From contig CAMPIX010000060.1 in assembly GCA_946886565.1 (NCBI GenBank), forward strand, positions 1 to 5,131: DNA of 5,131 bases, given 5' to 3'. The notes below the pieces were generated by a model. That model had not been told where the DNA came from. It searched no databases and saw only the letters and a program-made list of their open reading frames with translations. Both the position numbers and the translations under genes were made by a program. The stretch comes from an uncultured Altererythrobacter sp. (lineage in GTDB: Bacteria > Pseudomonadota > Alphaproteobacteria > Sphingomonadales > Sphingomonadaceae). Positions 1 through 4,778 of this stretch are shown one piece after another; position 1 is the stretch's first letter; each line of letters starts with the position of its first letter.

Positions 1-34
1 CCACCCACCCCTCCGCCCCGGCGGACCCCCACAC

Positions 35-40
35 GAGGAG
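35..40 (+). promoter_or_regulatory. Ribosome binding site of the capsid gene
   Basis: GAGGAG lies six bases upstream of the GTG at 47. It is the strongest Shine-Dalgarno match in the short leader and fixes the GTG as the capsid start. The rest of the leader (1-34) is C-rich, with only a weak 5-bp stem (12-16 with 21-25). No promoter is recognisable there. Confidence 0.85.
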
Positions 41-46
41 TTCATC

Positions 47-1306
47 GTGAACGCACGCCTGCGCACGCTGCTCGAGCAGCGCGCCAACGCCTGGTCCCAG
101 GTCCAGGACATCCAGGCCCGCCGTGAGCGGGACGGCTACGAGCCGACCGCCGAGGACGGCGCGACCTACACCCGCGCCCTCGACGAGGTCGAGCGGCTCT
201 CCGCCCAGATCGAGACCGAGGAGCGCGCCGCGCGCCTCGGCGCCGGCCTCGGCGGCATCGACCCCGCGTCGGTGCGCGGCACCACGCCCCGCCCGGGCGA
301 GGACGGCGACGGCGCCGGCCGCGACGTCGCCGACGAGTACCGGCAGGCCTTCGACGGGTACCTCCGTCGCGGCATGGGCCAGCTCTCCGGCACGGAGCAG
401 CAGCTCCTGGAGCGCGGCTACGTCGAGGGCGAGGAGTTCCGCGCGCTCGGCGCCTCGGTCGACGCCGCCGGCGGCTACACCGTCCCCAAGGAGTTCCTCG
501 ACAGGATGATCGAGGCGCTCAAGTCGTTCGGCGGCATCCTCTCCGTCGCCAGCGTCATCAACACCACGACCGGTGCGCCGCTGTCGTGGCCGACCAACGA
601 CGACACGTCGAACAAGGGCGCGATCCTCGCGGAGAACACCCAGGTCACCGAGCAGGACTTCGTGTTCGGCTCGGCGAACCTCGGCGCCCACATGTACACC
701 TCGAAGATGGTCCGGGTCGCCCGTCAGCTGCTCCAGGACTCCGCGTTCAACCTCGAGGTGTGGCTGCCGCGCAAGCTCGGCGAGCGGATCGGCCGCGCGG
801 CCGCGGAGCACTTCGCCGTCGGCACCGGCACCGGCCAGCCCCAGGGTCTGGTCACCGGCCTGACGAAGGGCGTCACCAGCGGCACGATCGGCAAGGTCGG
901 CTACGACGACCTCGTCGACCTCGAGCACGCCATCGACGCCGCGTACCGCACCCGGGCGAGCTACGTCCTGGCGGACTCCGCGCTGCGCGAGCTGCGCAAG
1001 CTCAAGGACACCCAGGGCCGGCCGCTGTGGGTCCCGGGCATGGCCGGCGGCATCCCGTCGACCATCAACGGCCGTCCCTACATCATCGACAACGACCTGC
1101 CGGCCCAGGCCAACGGGTCCAAGTCGATCGTGTACGGCGACATCGAGGCGGCCTACGTGGTCCGCGTCGTCGCCGGCGCGCAGACGCTGCGCCTCAACGA
1201 GCGGTACGCCGACTACCTCCAGGTCGGGTTCCTCGGCTTCCAGCGCCTGGACGGCAAGGTCCAGGACACCGCCGCGGCGGCCGCCCTCACCGTCCGGGCC
1301 TCCTGA
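47..1306 (+). CDS. Major capsid protein, HK97 fold (phage_capsid family)
   Basis: This is the main subunit of the phage head; it assembles into the prohead shell and matures during DNA packaging. Residues 1-62 are charged and predicted helical or coiled coil, like the delta (scaffold) domain of HK97-type capsid proteins. Residues about 65-92 are a Gly/Asp/Pro-rich linker. The conserved core begins around GGYTVP (142-147), typical of the region where mature HK97-like capsids start. Further family hallmarks are GTGTGQPQGL (259-268), the helix around residues 286-300, and GRPYIIDNDLP (342-352). The 419-aa length fits the uncleaved family form. The GTG start follows GAGGAG by six bases. A maturation protease would normally be encoded just upstream, outside this window. 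Cleavage is inferred from the architecture; the exact site cannot be read from sequence alone. The family call is very secure. Confidence 0.97.
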   Translation: MNARLRTLLEQRANAWSQVQDIQARRERDGYEPTAEDGATYTRALDEVERLSAQIETEERAARLGAGLGGIDPASVRGTTPRPGEDGDGAGRDVADEYRQAFDGYLRRGMGQLSGTEQQLLERGYVEGEEFRALGASVDAAGGYTVPKEFLDRMIEALKSFGGILSVASVINTTTGAPLSWPTNDDTSNKGAILAENTQVTEQDFVFGSANLGAHMYTSKMVRVARQLLQDSAFNLEVWLPRKLGERIGRAAAEHFAVGTGTGQPQGLVTGLTKGVTSGTIGKVGYDDLVDLEHAIDAAYRTRASYVLADSALRELRKLKDTQGRPLWVPGMAGGIPSTINGRPYIIDNDLPAQANGSKSIVYGDIEAAYVVRVVAGAQTLRLNERYADYLQVGFLGFQRLDGKVQDTAAAAALTVRAS

Positions 1307-1319
1307 GCCCTGACACACC

Positions 1320-1354
1320 AGCGGTGGCGGGCCGCGCGACGGCCCGCCACCGCT
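1320..1354 (+). terminator. Perfect GC hairpin 13 bases after the capsid stop
   Basis: Bases 1320-1334 are perfectly complementary to 1340-1354, giving a 15-bp stem with a 5-base loop (CGCGA). It lies in the 88-base gap between the capsid gene and the next gene, the longest non-coding gap in the window. No T-run follows (the next bases are CACCCCTGCA), so a classical intrinsic terminator is not shown. In high-GC actinobacteria, hairpins without U-tracts are often proposed as terminators. It may equally be a partial terminator, an mRNA 3'-end stabiliser or a processing site that raises capsid message relative to downstream genes. The structure is certain from sequence; the role is inferred. 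Confidence 0.55.
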
Positions 1355-1394
1355 CACCCCTGCACGTCCGCACGAGCACACGAAGGAGGCGGTC

Positions 1395-1607
1395 ATGGCC
1401 GCACGCAGCACCCCCAGCAAGGGCGACCCGCAGCCGCAGACCGAGCAGCGCGAGGACCTGCGGACCGAGCCCACCGAGGACGTCGTCGCGATGCCCTCGC
1501 GCCGTTCCGACGGCACCCCGGACCAGACGAAGAACTTCCTCGTCATCGACGAGGACGGCTCCGAGCGGTCCGTGAAGGACGTCGAGGCCGAGGCCAAGGA
1601 CGCCTGA
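1395..1607 (+). CDS. Small acidic protein of unknown function (70 aa) in the head module
   Basis: I do not recognise this protein. The ATG is preceded by AAGGAGG (1383-1389) at five bases, an excellent ribosome binding site, so strong translation is likely. The product is hydrophilic, with no membrane segment or cysteine. Residues 1-40 are rich in Pro, Gln, Arg and Glu and look disordered. Residues 46-58 (KNFLVIDEDGSER) look like a short beta hairpin, followed by an acidic helical tail (VKDVEAEAKDA). Position directly after the capsid gene, and between two strong inverted repeats, suggests a head-related role. A decoration or capsid-accessory protein is possible, but no motif proves it. Confidence 0.75.
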   Translation: MAARSTPSKGDPQPQTEQREDLRTEPTEDVVAMPSRRSDGTPDQTKNFLVIDEDGSERSVKDVEAEAKDA

Positions 1608-1610
1608 CCG

Positions 1611-1769
1611 GTGACCGACCTCCCGGCCGTCCCGCCGACCGAGCACCCCAGCGGCGACCGTCCCCCGCGCTCGCGGGCCACGGGTCCGCAGCGCCCGGAG
1701 CGGGACGGCCGGGAGGTCGCCGCCACGATCACCCGCCCGGACCAGCCGAACGGTGGTGAGCGACGGTGA
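1611..1769 (+). CDS. Very small basic, Pro/Arg-rich reading frame (52 aa), unknown function
   Basis: A GTG reading frame begins three bases after the stop of the 70-aa gene and ends in a GTGA overlap with the connector start at 1766, so it fills the gap exactly. A possible ribosome binding site, AAGGA (1596-1600), lies ten bases upstream. 47 of 52 sense codons end in G or C, like the neighbouring genes. The product starts MTDLPAVPPTEHPSG and is rich in Pro, Arg, Gly and Asp; it is probably disordered, with no recognisable domain. A perfect 20-bp inverted repeat spans 1616-1719 inside it, so the stretch could instead be a structured mRNA leader of the connector gene whose open frame is incidental. 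Tight packing favours coding; absence of any known family keeps confidence moderate. Confidence 0.5.
   Translation: MTDLPAVPPTEHPSGDRPPRSRATGPQRPERDGREVAATITRPDQPNGGERR
1616..1719 (+). repeat. Perfect 20-bp inverted repeat with 64-base loop
   Basis: Bases 1616-1635 are the exact reverse complement of 1700-1719. The loop (1636-1699) holds a nested hairpin (1664-1668 with 1673-1677) and a possible GACC/GGTC pairing (1637-1640 with 1683-1686). The first arm starts three bases after the GTG of the 52-aa frame, and the second ends 46 bases before the connector start. The arms are in codon register with each other. In mRNA this would form a long, very stable stem between the head genes and the connector genes. 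It is too widely looped for an intrinsic terminator; an RNA stability, processing or translation-control element is a reasonable inference. Confidence 0.8.
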
Positions 1770-2317
1770 GCGAGCCCGCGCCGGCCGACGAGCGGTTCGT
1801 CACGCAGCAGCAGCTGGCGGAGTACCTGCGCCTCACGCCGGGCGGCCCGGCCGCGACCAGCGCGGACCTGTCCGACGACCTCGACGCGGCCCTGGAGATC
1901 ACGGAGAGCCGTGTCGGCCCGCTGGCCTCCGCCGGCCGGACGTACCGGGTCCGCCCGTCCGGGGTGCACCTGGTGCTCCCGGCGACGCACCTCGTCGAGG
2001 TGACCGCCGTGCAGGACCCTGACGGCGTCGAGGTCGACGTCGCCACGCTCGAGGTGAACGCGCTGTCCGGGATCGTCACGCTCCCGCACCGCCCGGCCCG
2101 CCGCGACCGGCCCTACCTGGTGTCGGCGACGACCCGCGACCACGGCAAGGCCGTCGCGAAGGCCGTCAAGCTCATCGCCGCGCACCTGCACGGGATGCGC
2201 GCCACCGACGGCGGCCGCGGCTCGTCCCAGTTCATGCAGTCCCCGGCCGACTCTCCCGCCCCGCGCGGGTTCGCGATCCCCCGGGCCGCGGAGGAGCTGC
2301 TCGAGGAGTTCGAGTGA
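1766..2317 (+). CDS. Head-tail connector (adaptor) protein, gp6-like
   Basis: The likely role is the adaptor ring that docks beneath the portal and links the filled head to the tail, as HK97 gp6 and SPP1 gp15 do. The 183-residue product has an N-terminal helical part with VTQQQLAEYL (12-21) and a helix at 36-50 (DDLDAALEITESRVG). A beta-rich middle (57-121) follows with repeated short strands, then a helix (126-143, including KAVKLIAAHLH) and a C-terminal helical end with FAIPRAAEELLEEF (169-182). Helix - beta insert - helix with a P..A.ELL ending is typical of actinophage head-tail adaptors. The GTG start overlaps the stop of the 52-aa frame as GTGA. Ribosome binding is weak, so translational coupling is likely. 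Position two genes after the capsid gene supports the call. The exact family name rests on recalled pattern, not on a search. Confidence 0.78.
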   Translation: MSEPAPADERFVTQQQLAEYLRLTPGGPAATSADLSDDLDAALEITESRVGPLASAGRTYRVRPSGVHLVLPATHLVEVTAVQDPDGVEVDVATLEVNALSGIVTLPHRPARRDRPYLVSATTRDHGKAVAKAVKLIAAHLHGMRATDGGRGSSQFMQSPADSPAPRGFAIPRAAEELLEEFE

Positions 2318-2778
2318 CCACCCCGGTGGTGTCCCGGATCGGCGCCGTCGTCGACGCCGTCGTCGCGCTCGCGCGGACGATCGATGACGGCCTCCAGGTG
2401 GCCGACGGGATCACCGTCGGGGTGCCGCAGTCCCGGGCCCTGTGCATCGGCTTCACCGACTCCCCGGACCGCCCCGGGTACACGACGTCGTGGGAGCGGC
2501 AGGAGGGCTACGGCGCCCGCCTGCAGGAGGACTTCACGATCCAGTGCTTCCTGACCCTGACGACCGGCGACCACGACGACGGCGCGGCCAAGCGCCTCCG
2601 TGACGACGCCACGGCCCTCCTGGGCGCCCTGGACGGGGCTCTGCGGGCCGCGCGCGGCCGGGACGCCGTGTGGGAGCGGGCGGGCCTGTCCGGGGCCGCT
2701 GAGTGGGTCGCCGCGATCCTGCCCGAGGGGTCCATCTGCAACGTCCGCTTCGACGTCGTCGGGACGGCGCTGCTGTGA
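2314..2778 (+). CDS. Tail terminator-like protein
   Basis: The probable role is capping the tail tube at its head-proximal end (lambda gpU-type function). The 154-aa product has an N-terminal helix (5-22) and a strand region with VADGITVGVP and ALCIGFTDSP (29-51). A central strand EDFTIQCFLTL (72-82) is followed by GDHDD, then a long helix (91-114, AKRLRDDATALLGALDGAL). It ends in a final strand NVRFDVVGTAL (143-153). This alpha-beta plan with a closing beta strand after the long helix matches tail-terminator families of actinophages. GTG overlaps the connector stop (GTGA), with GAGGAG (2303-2308) at five bases. The usual place of this gene is directly before the tail tube gene; here a gp10-like gene and a 67-aa gene intervene. 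A head-closure protein is the main alternative but fits the fold pattern less well. Confidence 0.62.
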   Translation: MTTPVVSRIGAVVDAVVALARTIDDGLQVADGITVGVPQSRALCIGFTDSPDRPGYTTSWERQEGYGARLQEDFTIQCFLTLTTGDHDDGAAKRLRDDATALLGALDGALRAARGRDAVWERAGLSGAAEWVAAILPEGSICNVRFDVVGTALL

Positions 2779-3227
2779 CCGGGACCGTGCGGACCGTCCT
2801 GCGCGACGGCGAGGGCACCGCCTCCCTGAACCTCACGACCGACAAGCTGCGCAAGCTCTCTCCCGAGCTGCGCCGGGCGCTGCGGCCGCGGCTGCGCGCG
2901 GCCGGCGAGATCACCCTCGCCCAGGCGAAGGCCAACGCGTCGTGGTCCCGACGGATCCCGGCCGCGCTGTCCCTGCAGGTGTCGTTCGCGGCCCGCAACC
3001 CCGGGGTCGCGGTCGTCGCGGACTCCTCGGCAGCGCCGCACGCCAGGCCGCTGGAGGGCATCCTCCGCGACCCGTTCCGGCACCCCCTGTTCGGGCGGGA
3101 CAACGTCCCGTGGGTCACCCAGGCGGCCCGTCCCTTCCTGCGCCCCGCGGCGCGCTCCACCGGTGCCCGCATCGTCGACGAGATCGAGTCCGCGATCGAC
3201 GACGCGCTCACCGCATCCGGCCTGTGA
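2775..3227 (+). CDS. HK97 gp10-like head-tail joining / tail completion protein
   Basis: Proteins of the HK97 gp10 group act at the head-tail junction or in completing the tail; their exact role is often unsettled. The 150-aa product shows an N-terminal strand and helix (19-53) with LRKLSPELRRALRPRLRAAG, an AKANASWSRRIPAAL segment (51-65), strands at 66-83, and AAPHARPLEG (86-95). After HPLFG (103-107) comes the family-typical WVTQAARPFLRPAA (113-126) and a closing helix (129-146). The His-Ala...Glu stretch followed by RPFLRPA is the main recognition feature. I chose the GTG at 2775, which overlaps the previous stop as GTGA. An upstream in-frame ATG at 2703 would add 24 Arg-rich residues encoded entirely inside the previous gene and is unlikely. 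Confidence 0.8.
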   Translation: MTGTVRTVLRDGEGTASLNLTTDKLRKLSPELRRALRPRLRAAGEITLAQAKANASWSRRIPAALSLQVSFAARNPGVAVVADSSAAPHARPLEGILRDPFRHPLFGRDNVPWVTQAARPFLRPAARSTGARIVDEIESAIDDALTASGL

Positions 3228-3250
3228 ACCACTGACCCCTGGAGGAAGCC

Positions 3251-3454
3251 ATGGCCCCCCGCCCCCGGCGTGACGACGGCCTCGTCGAGATCGTCCATAC
3301 CAAGTCCAAGCTGAAGTCGCGCGTGCGACCCGACGCCGTCGCGGGCTGGGCCCGTGCCGGCTGGGAGCCGGCGGACAAGGCGTCCGGCGCTGAGCAGCCG
3401 GCCGAGCCCACCCCCGACCCGTCGACGGCGCAGCCGCGCCGGTCGCGGTCCTGA
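3251..3454 (+). CDS. Small protein of unknown function (67 aa) before the tail tube gene
   Basis: ATG is preceded by GGAGGA (3241-3246) at four bases. Residues 1-40 are basic, with a compact segment LVEIVHTKSKLKSRVRPDAV (11-30) followed by AGWARAGWEPAD (31-42). Residues 43-67 are a low-complexity Pro/Ala/Glu tail ending in PRRSRS. Short proteins with a strand - strand - 'V...W...GW' layout commonly occur between connector and tail genes in actinophages, but their function is not established. The layout suggests a small two-strand plus helix domain, like a peptide-binding or structural clip. Nothing catalytic is visible. The gene is very likely real; the role is unknown. Confidence 0.8.
   Translation: MAPRPRRDDGLVEIVHTKSKLKSRVRPDAVAGWARAGWEPADKASGAEQPAEPTPDPSTAQPRRSRS
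3423..3445 (+). repeat. Short hairpin just before the tail tube gene
   Basis: Bases 3423-3431 pair with 3436-3440 and 3442-3445 around an AGCC loop, giving nine pairs with one bulged G. It lies in the last codons of the 67-aa gene, 13 bases before the AGGAG of the tail tube gene. It could mark an mRNA 5' end or stabilise the highly expressed tail tube message, but hairpins of this size also arise by chance in such GC-rich DNA. Confidence 0.3.
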
Positions 3455-3469
3455 CGACAGGAGCAGTCA

Positions 3470-3961
3470 ATGGTCGCCACGCCCATGCAGCCGACCGAGC
3501 GGTACTTCGCCCCGGAGATCAGCAAGGTCTACATCGCCACCACGATGGTCGACTACAAGAACCCGACGCGCCCCGAGCTCGACGCGTCCACCGACGTCAC
3601 CCCCGAGATCGCCGGGGTCACCGGGTGGAGCGTCACCTCCGCGATGATCGCCACCCCGGACTGGGGCTCCCGGTTCACCCGGCAGATCGGCGGCCGGACC
3701 TCCGCGGAGGCCTCCTCGATCACGTTCTACGCCGACATCGAGGGCCAGGACATCCGCACGATCCTCGCCCGCGGGGACAAGGTGAAGGTCGTCTTCGCCG
3801 ACCAGGGCGACGTCGCCGGCCTGCCGGCGGACATCTTCGACACCGAGGTCACGTCCCTCGGGAAGGTCCGGACGAACGCGGACGGCGCGCTCACGATCAC
3901 GGTGAACTTCGCGATCAAGAGCGTCCCGGCCGAGGACGTCCCGCTGCCGACGGCGGCATGA
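3470..3961 (+). CDS. Major tail protein (tail tube subunit)
   Basis: This is the subunit that stacks in rings to form the tail tube around the tape measure. The 163-aa product is rich in beta strands and Thr, as tube proteins are. N-terminal YFAPEISKVYIATTM (12-26) resembles the start of actinophage tail tubes. VTGWSVTSAMIATPDWGSRFTRQIGG (50-75) and SSITFYADIEGQDIRTILARGDKVKVVFAD (82-111) give the central strands. TLTI-type strands near the end (TEVTSLGKV 125-133; LTITVNFAIK 141-150) close the barrel. AGGAG (3459-3463) lies six bases before the ATG. A second ATG at 3485 is possible but worse placed. The gene directly precedes the frameshifted chaperone and tape measure genes, the classical order, which strongly supports the call. 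Absence of a C-terminal Ig-like domain makes this a minimal tube protein. Confidence 0.88.
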   Translation: MVATPMQPTERYFAPEISKVYIATTMVDYKNPTRPELDASTDVTPEIAGVTGWSVTSAMIATPDWGSRFTRQIGGRTSAEASSITFYADIEGQDIRTILARGDKVKVVFADQGDVAGLPADIFDTEVTSLGKVRTNADGALTITVNFAIKSVPAEDVPLPTAA

Positions 3962-4437
3962 GCCTTCGCGACCGGCTCGCCGCGAAGCAGCGGCGGCACG
4001 TCTCCGTCCCGGTGCAGGTCTCCGACCCCACCGACGACGTCCAGCGTGTCGCCGCTGCCCGCGCGCTGCTCCTCGCCGCCCAGGCCGACCCGGCCCGCGC
4101 CGACGAGCTGCCCGACCTCGAGCGCGCCGAGGCGCAGGCCGCGGCCGCCCTCGCCGCTCACGTCGTCGTCGTCAAGTTCGCCCAGCTCCCGGATGACGAC
4201 TTCGAGGCGCTCGTCGCCGCGCACACCGGCAACGACGGCATCAACCAGGTCACCCTCCTGCCGGCGCTCGCGGCCGCGTGCGCCGTCGACGAGGACCTGC
4301 GCGACGAGGCGTGGTGGGCGGAGCAGCTGGACCCCCGCGTCCCCACCTGGGGGCCTGGGGAGCGGGACCAGCTCTACTACCGGCTCTACACCGAGCTGCA
4401 CTACCTCGTGCCCTCGGAGGCCGTGGGAAAAGGCTGA
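3958..4437 (+). CDS. Tail assembly chaperone, short (zero-frame) form, gpG-like
   Basis: This is the counterpart of lambda gpG, which holds the tape measure protein ready for tube assembly. The ATG overlaps the tail tube stop as ATGA, so coupling to the tube gene is likely; no good ribosome binding site precedes it. The 159-aa product is largely helical. It has a basic N-terminus (MSLRDRLAAKQRR) and strands VSVPVQVSDP (15-24). An Ala/Glu-rich helix (25-68) is followed by VVVVKFAQLPDDDFEALVAAH (69-89), then LLPALAAACAVDEDLRDEAWWAEQL (100-124) and DQLYYRLYTELHYLV (137-151). The 'F..LP.ddFeaLv..H' and 'LpaL.aaC' patterns recall actinophage chaperones. The stop comes one codon after a -1 slippery site, the diagnostic layout. 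An upstream extension of this frame into the tube gene is not supported. Confidence 0.87.
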   Translation: MSLRDRLAAKQRRHVSVPVQVSDPTDDVQRVAAARALLLAAQADPARADELPDLERAEAQAAAALAAHVVVVKFAQLPDDDFEALVAAHTGNDGINQVTLLPALAAACAVDEDLRDEAWWAEQLDPRVPTWGPGERDQLYYRLYTELHYLVPSEAVGKG

Positions 4438-4775
4438 GCCGCGACCGCCTGTTCGCCGCACGGATGGCGTACTGCGGGCCCCGCGGCATCCCCCTGTCGC
4501 AGTTCCTGTCCTGGGACCGGGCCGACCAGGACGCCGCCCTGGGGTGGTCCGGGTACGAAGCGCGCCGCTGCCAGCGGTGCGGGTGGCACCCGGACGAGCG
4601 GCGCGAGCACGTCCACATCGACGTGTGCCCCGGCTGCGCGCGCCTCGCGGCGGCGGAGAAAGCCAACCAGGACGAGCCCCACGGCCGCGCGCACCTCGCG
4701 GCCGGCACCGTCGACGCGTGTGAGCGGTGCGTGCGTGAGCAGCAGGCAGACCAGGCCGTGACGTCGAGGGGGTGA
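3958..4775 (+). CDS. Tail assembly chaperone, -1 frameshift fusion, gpGT-like (join 3958..4431, 4431..4775)
   Basis: Slippage at 4425-4431 would continue translation in the -1 frame to the TGA at 4773-4775, giving 272 residues. The first 158 are shared with the short form; then come 114 new residues starting RLSRDRLFAARMAYCGPRG. In lambda the equivalent T domain binds growing tail tube while G binds tape measure. The extension has an 'RGIPLSQFLSW..AD.DAALGW' helical part, then CQRC (fusion residues 205-208), CPGC (224-227) and CERC (255-258). The first two pairs form C-x2-C-x15-C-x2-C, a plausible zinc-binding ribbon. The -1 frame has no good independent start: an in-frame ATG at 4464 lacks a ribosome binding site and would lose the first part. 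The frameshift is inferred from sequence and gene order, which agree closely. Confidence 0.85.
3964..3987 (+). repeat. 7-bp hairpin at the start of the chaperone gene
   Basis: CTTCGCG (3964-3970) is complementary to CGCGAAG (3981-3987), with a 10-base loop. It begins three bases after the chaperone start codon. It could lower initiation on a gene needed in smaller amounts than the tube protein with which it overlaps. This is inferred only from position, and chance is possible. Confidence 0.3.
4416..4420 (+). promoter_or_regulatory. Internal Shine-Dalgarno-like GGAGG upstream of the slip site
   Basis: GGAGG sits inside the chaperone coding region, four bases before the slippery heptamer. Internal anti-SD pairing is a known stimulator of bacterial frameshifting (dnaX, prfB), though dnaX uses a wider spacing of about ten bases. 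It may help here or may simply encode Ser-Glu-Ala in GC-rich codons. Confidence 0.35.
4425..4431 (+). promoter_or_regulatory. Programmed -1 ribosomal frameshift site, GGGAAAA
   Basis: In the chaperone frame the heptamer reads G GGA AAA, so both tRNAs can re-pair in the -1 frame as GGG AAA. It matches the X XXY YYZ rule and differs by one base from the lambda G/T site GGGAAAG. The zero-frame stop TGA (4435-4437) follows after one codon. The run of four A is conspicuous in this GC-rich DNA. A weak 6-bp hairpin (4472-4477 with 4481-4486) lies about 40 bases downstream, too far for a usual stimulator. Confidence 0.88.
4766..4772 (+). promoter_or_regulatory. Ribosome binding site of the tape measure gene
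   Basis: GAGGGGG lies six bases upstream of GTG 4779. It decides this start over the out-of-frame GTG at 4772 and over internal ATG codons, the first of which is residue 33. It overlaps the last codons of the chaperone fusion. Confidence 0.75.
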
Positions 4776-4778
4776 CCG

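Noticed and set aside
1..46. Possible promoter in the leader before the capsid gene
   Set aside because: No -10 or -35-like bases; the stretch is C-rich and is more likely the end of an intergenic gap after an upstream head gene.
586..1575. Long + strand open frame (329 codons) overlapping the capsid gene
   Set aside because: His/Arg/Pro-rich low-complexity translation in a shifted frame of the capsid gene, without ribosome binding site or domain.
2317..2330. Small 5-6 bp hairpin at the start of the terminator-like gene
   Set aside because: The stem is short with a very tight loop and cannot be told from chance.
2646..2659. 14-base GC palindrome inside the terminator-like gene (a similar one lies near 788)
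   Set aside because: Composed of GGCC/GCGC steps that arise often in such GC-rich coding DNA; no loop for a stable hairpin and no link to gene borders.
2703..2774. Upstream ATG start for the gp10-like protein
   Set aside because: It would add 24 Arg-rich residues inside the previous gene. GTG 2775 makes the GTGA overlap seen at two other junctions here.
2508..3470. Long minus-strand open frame (320 codons) opposite the terminator and gp10-like genes
   Set aside because: It is Arg/Pro/Gly-rich with no recognisable domain, lies opposite three well-supported + strand genes, and is expected in DNA of this GC content where stop codons are rare.
3625..3957. Longer start for the tail chaperone inside the tail tube gene
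   Set aside because: The extra 111 residues are a shadow of the tube gene. ATG 3958 gives the usual ATGA overlap and a plausible N-terminus.
4278..4424. The -1 frame upstream of the slip site as a separate gene start
   Set aside because: This part translates to Arg/Gly/Pro-rich shadow sequence. Only the part after 4431 looks like protein, which fits frameshift entry rather than independent initiation.
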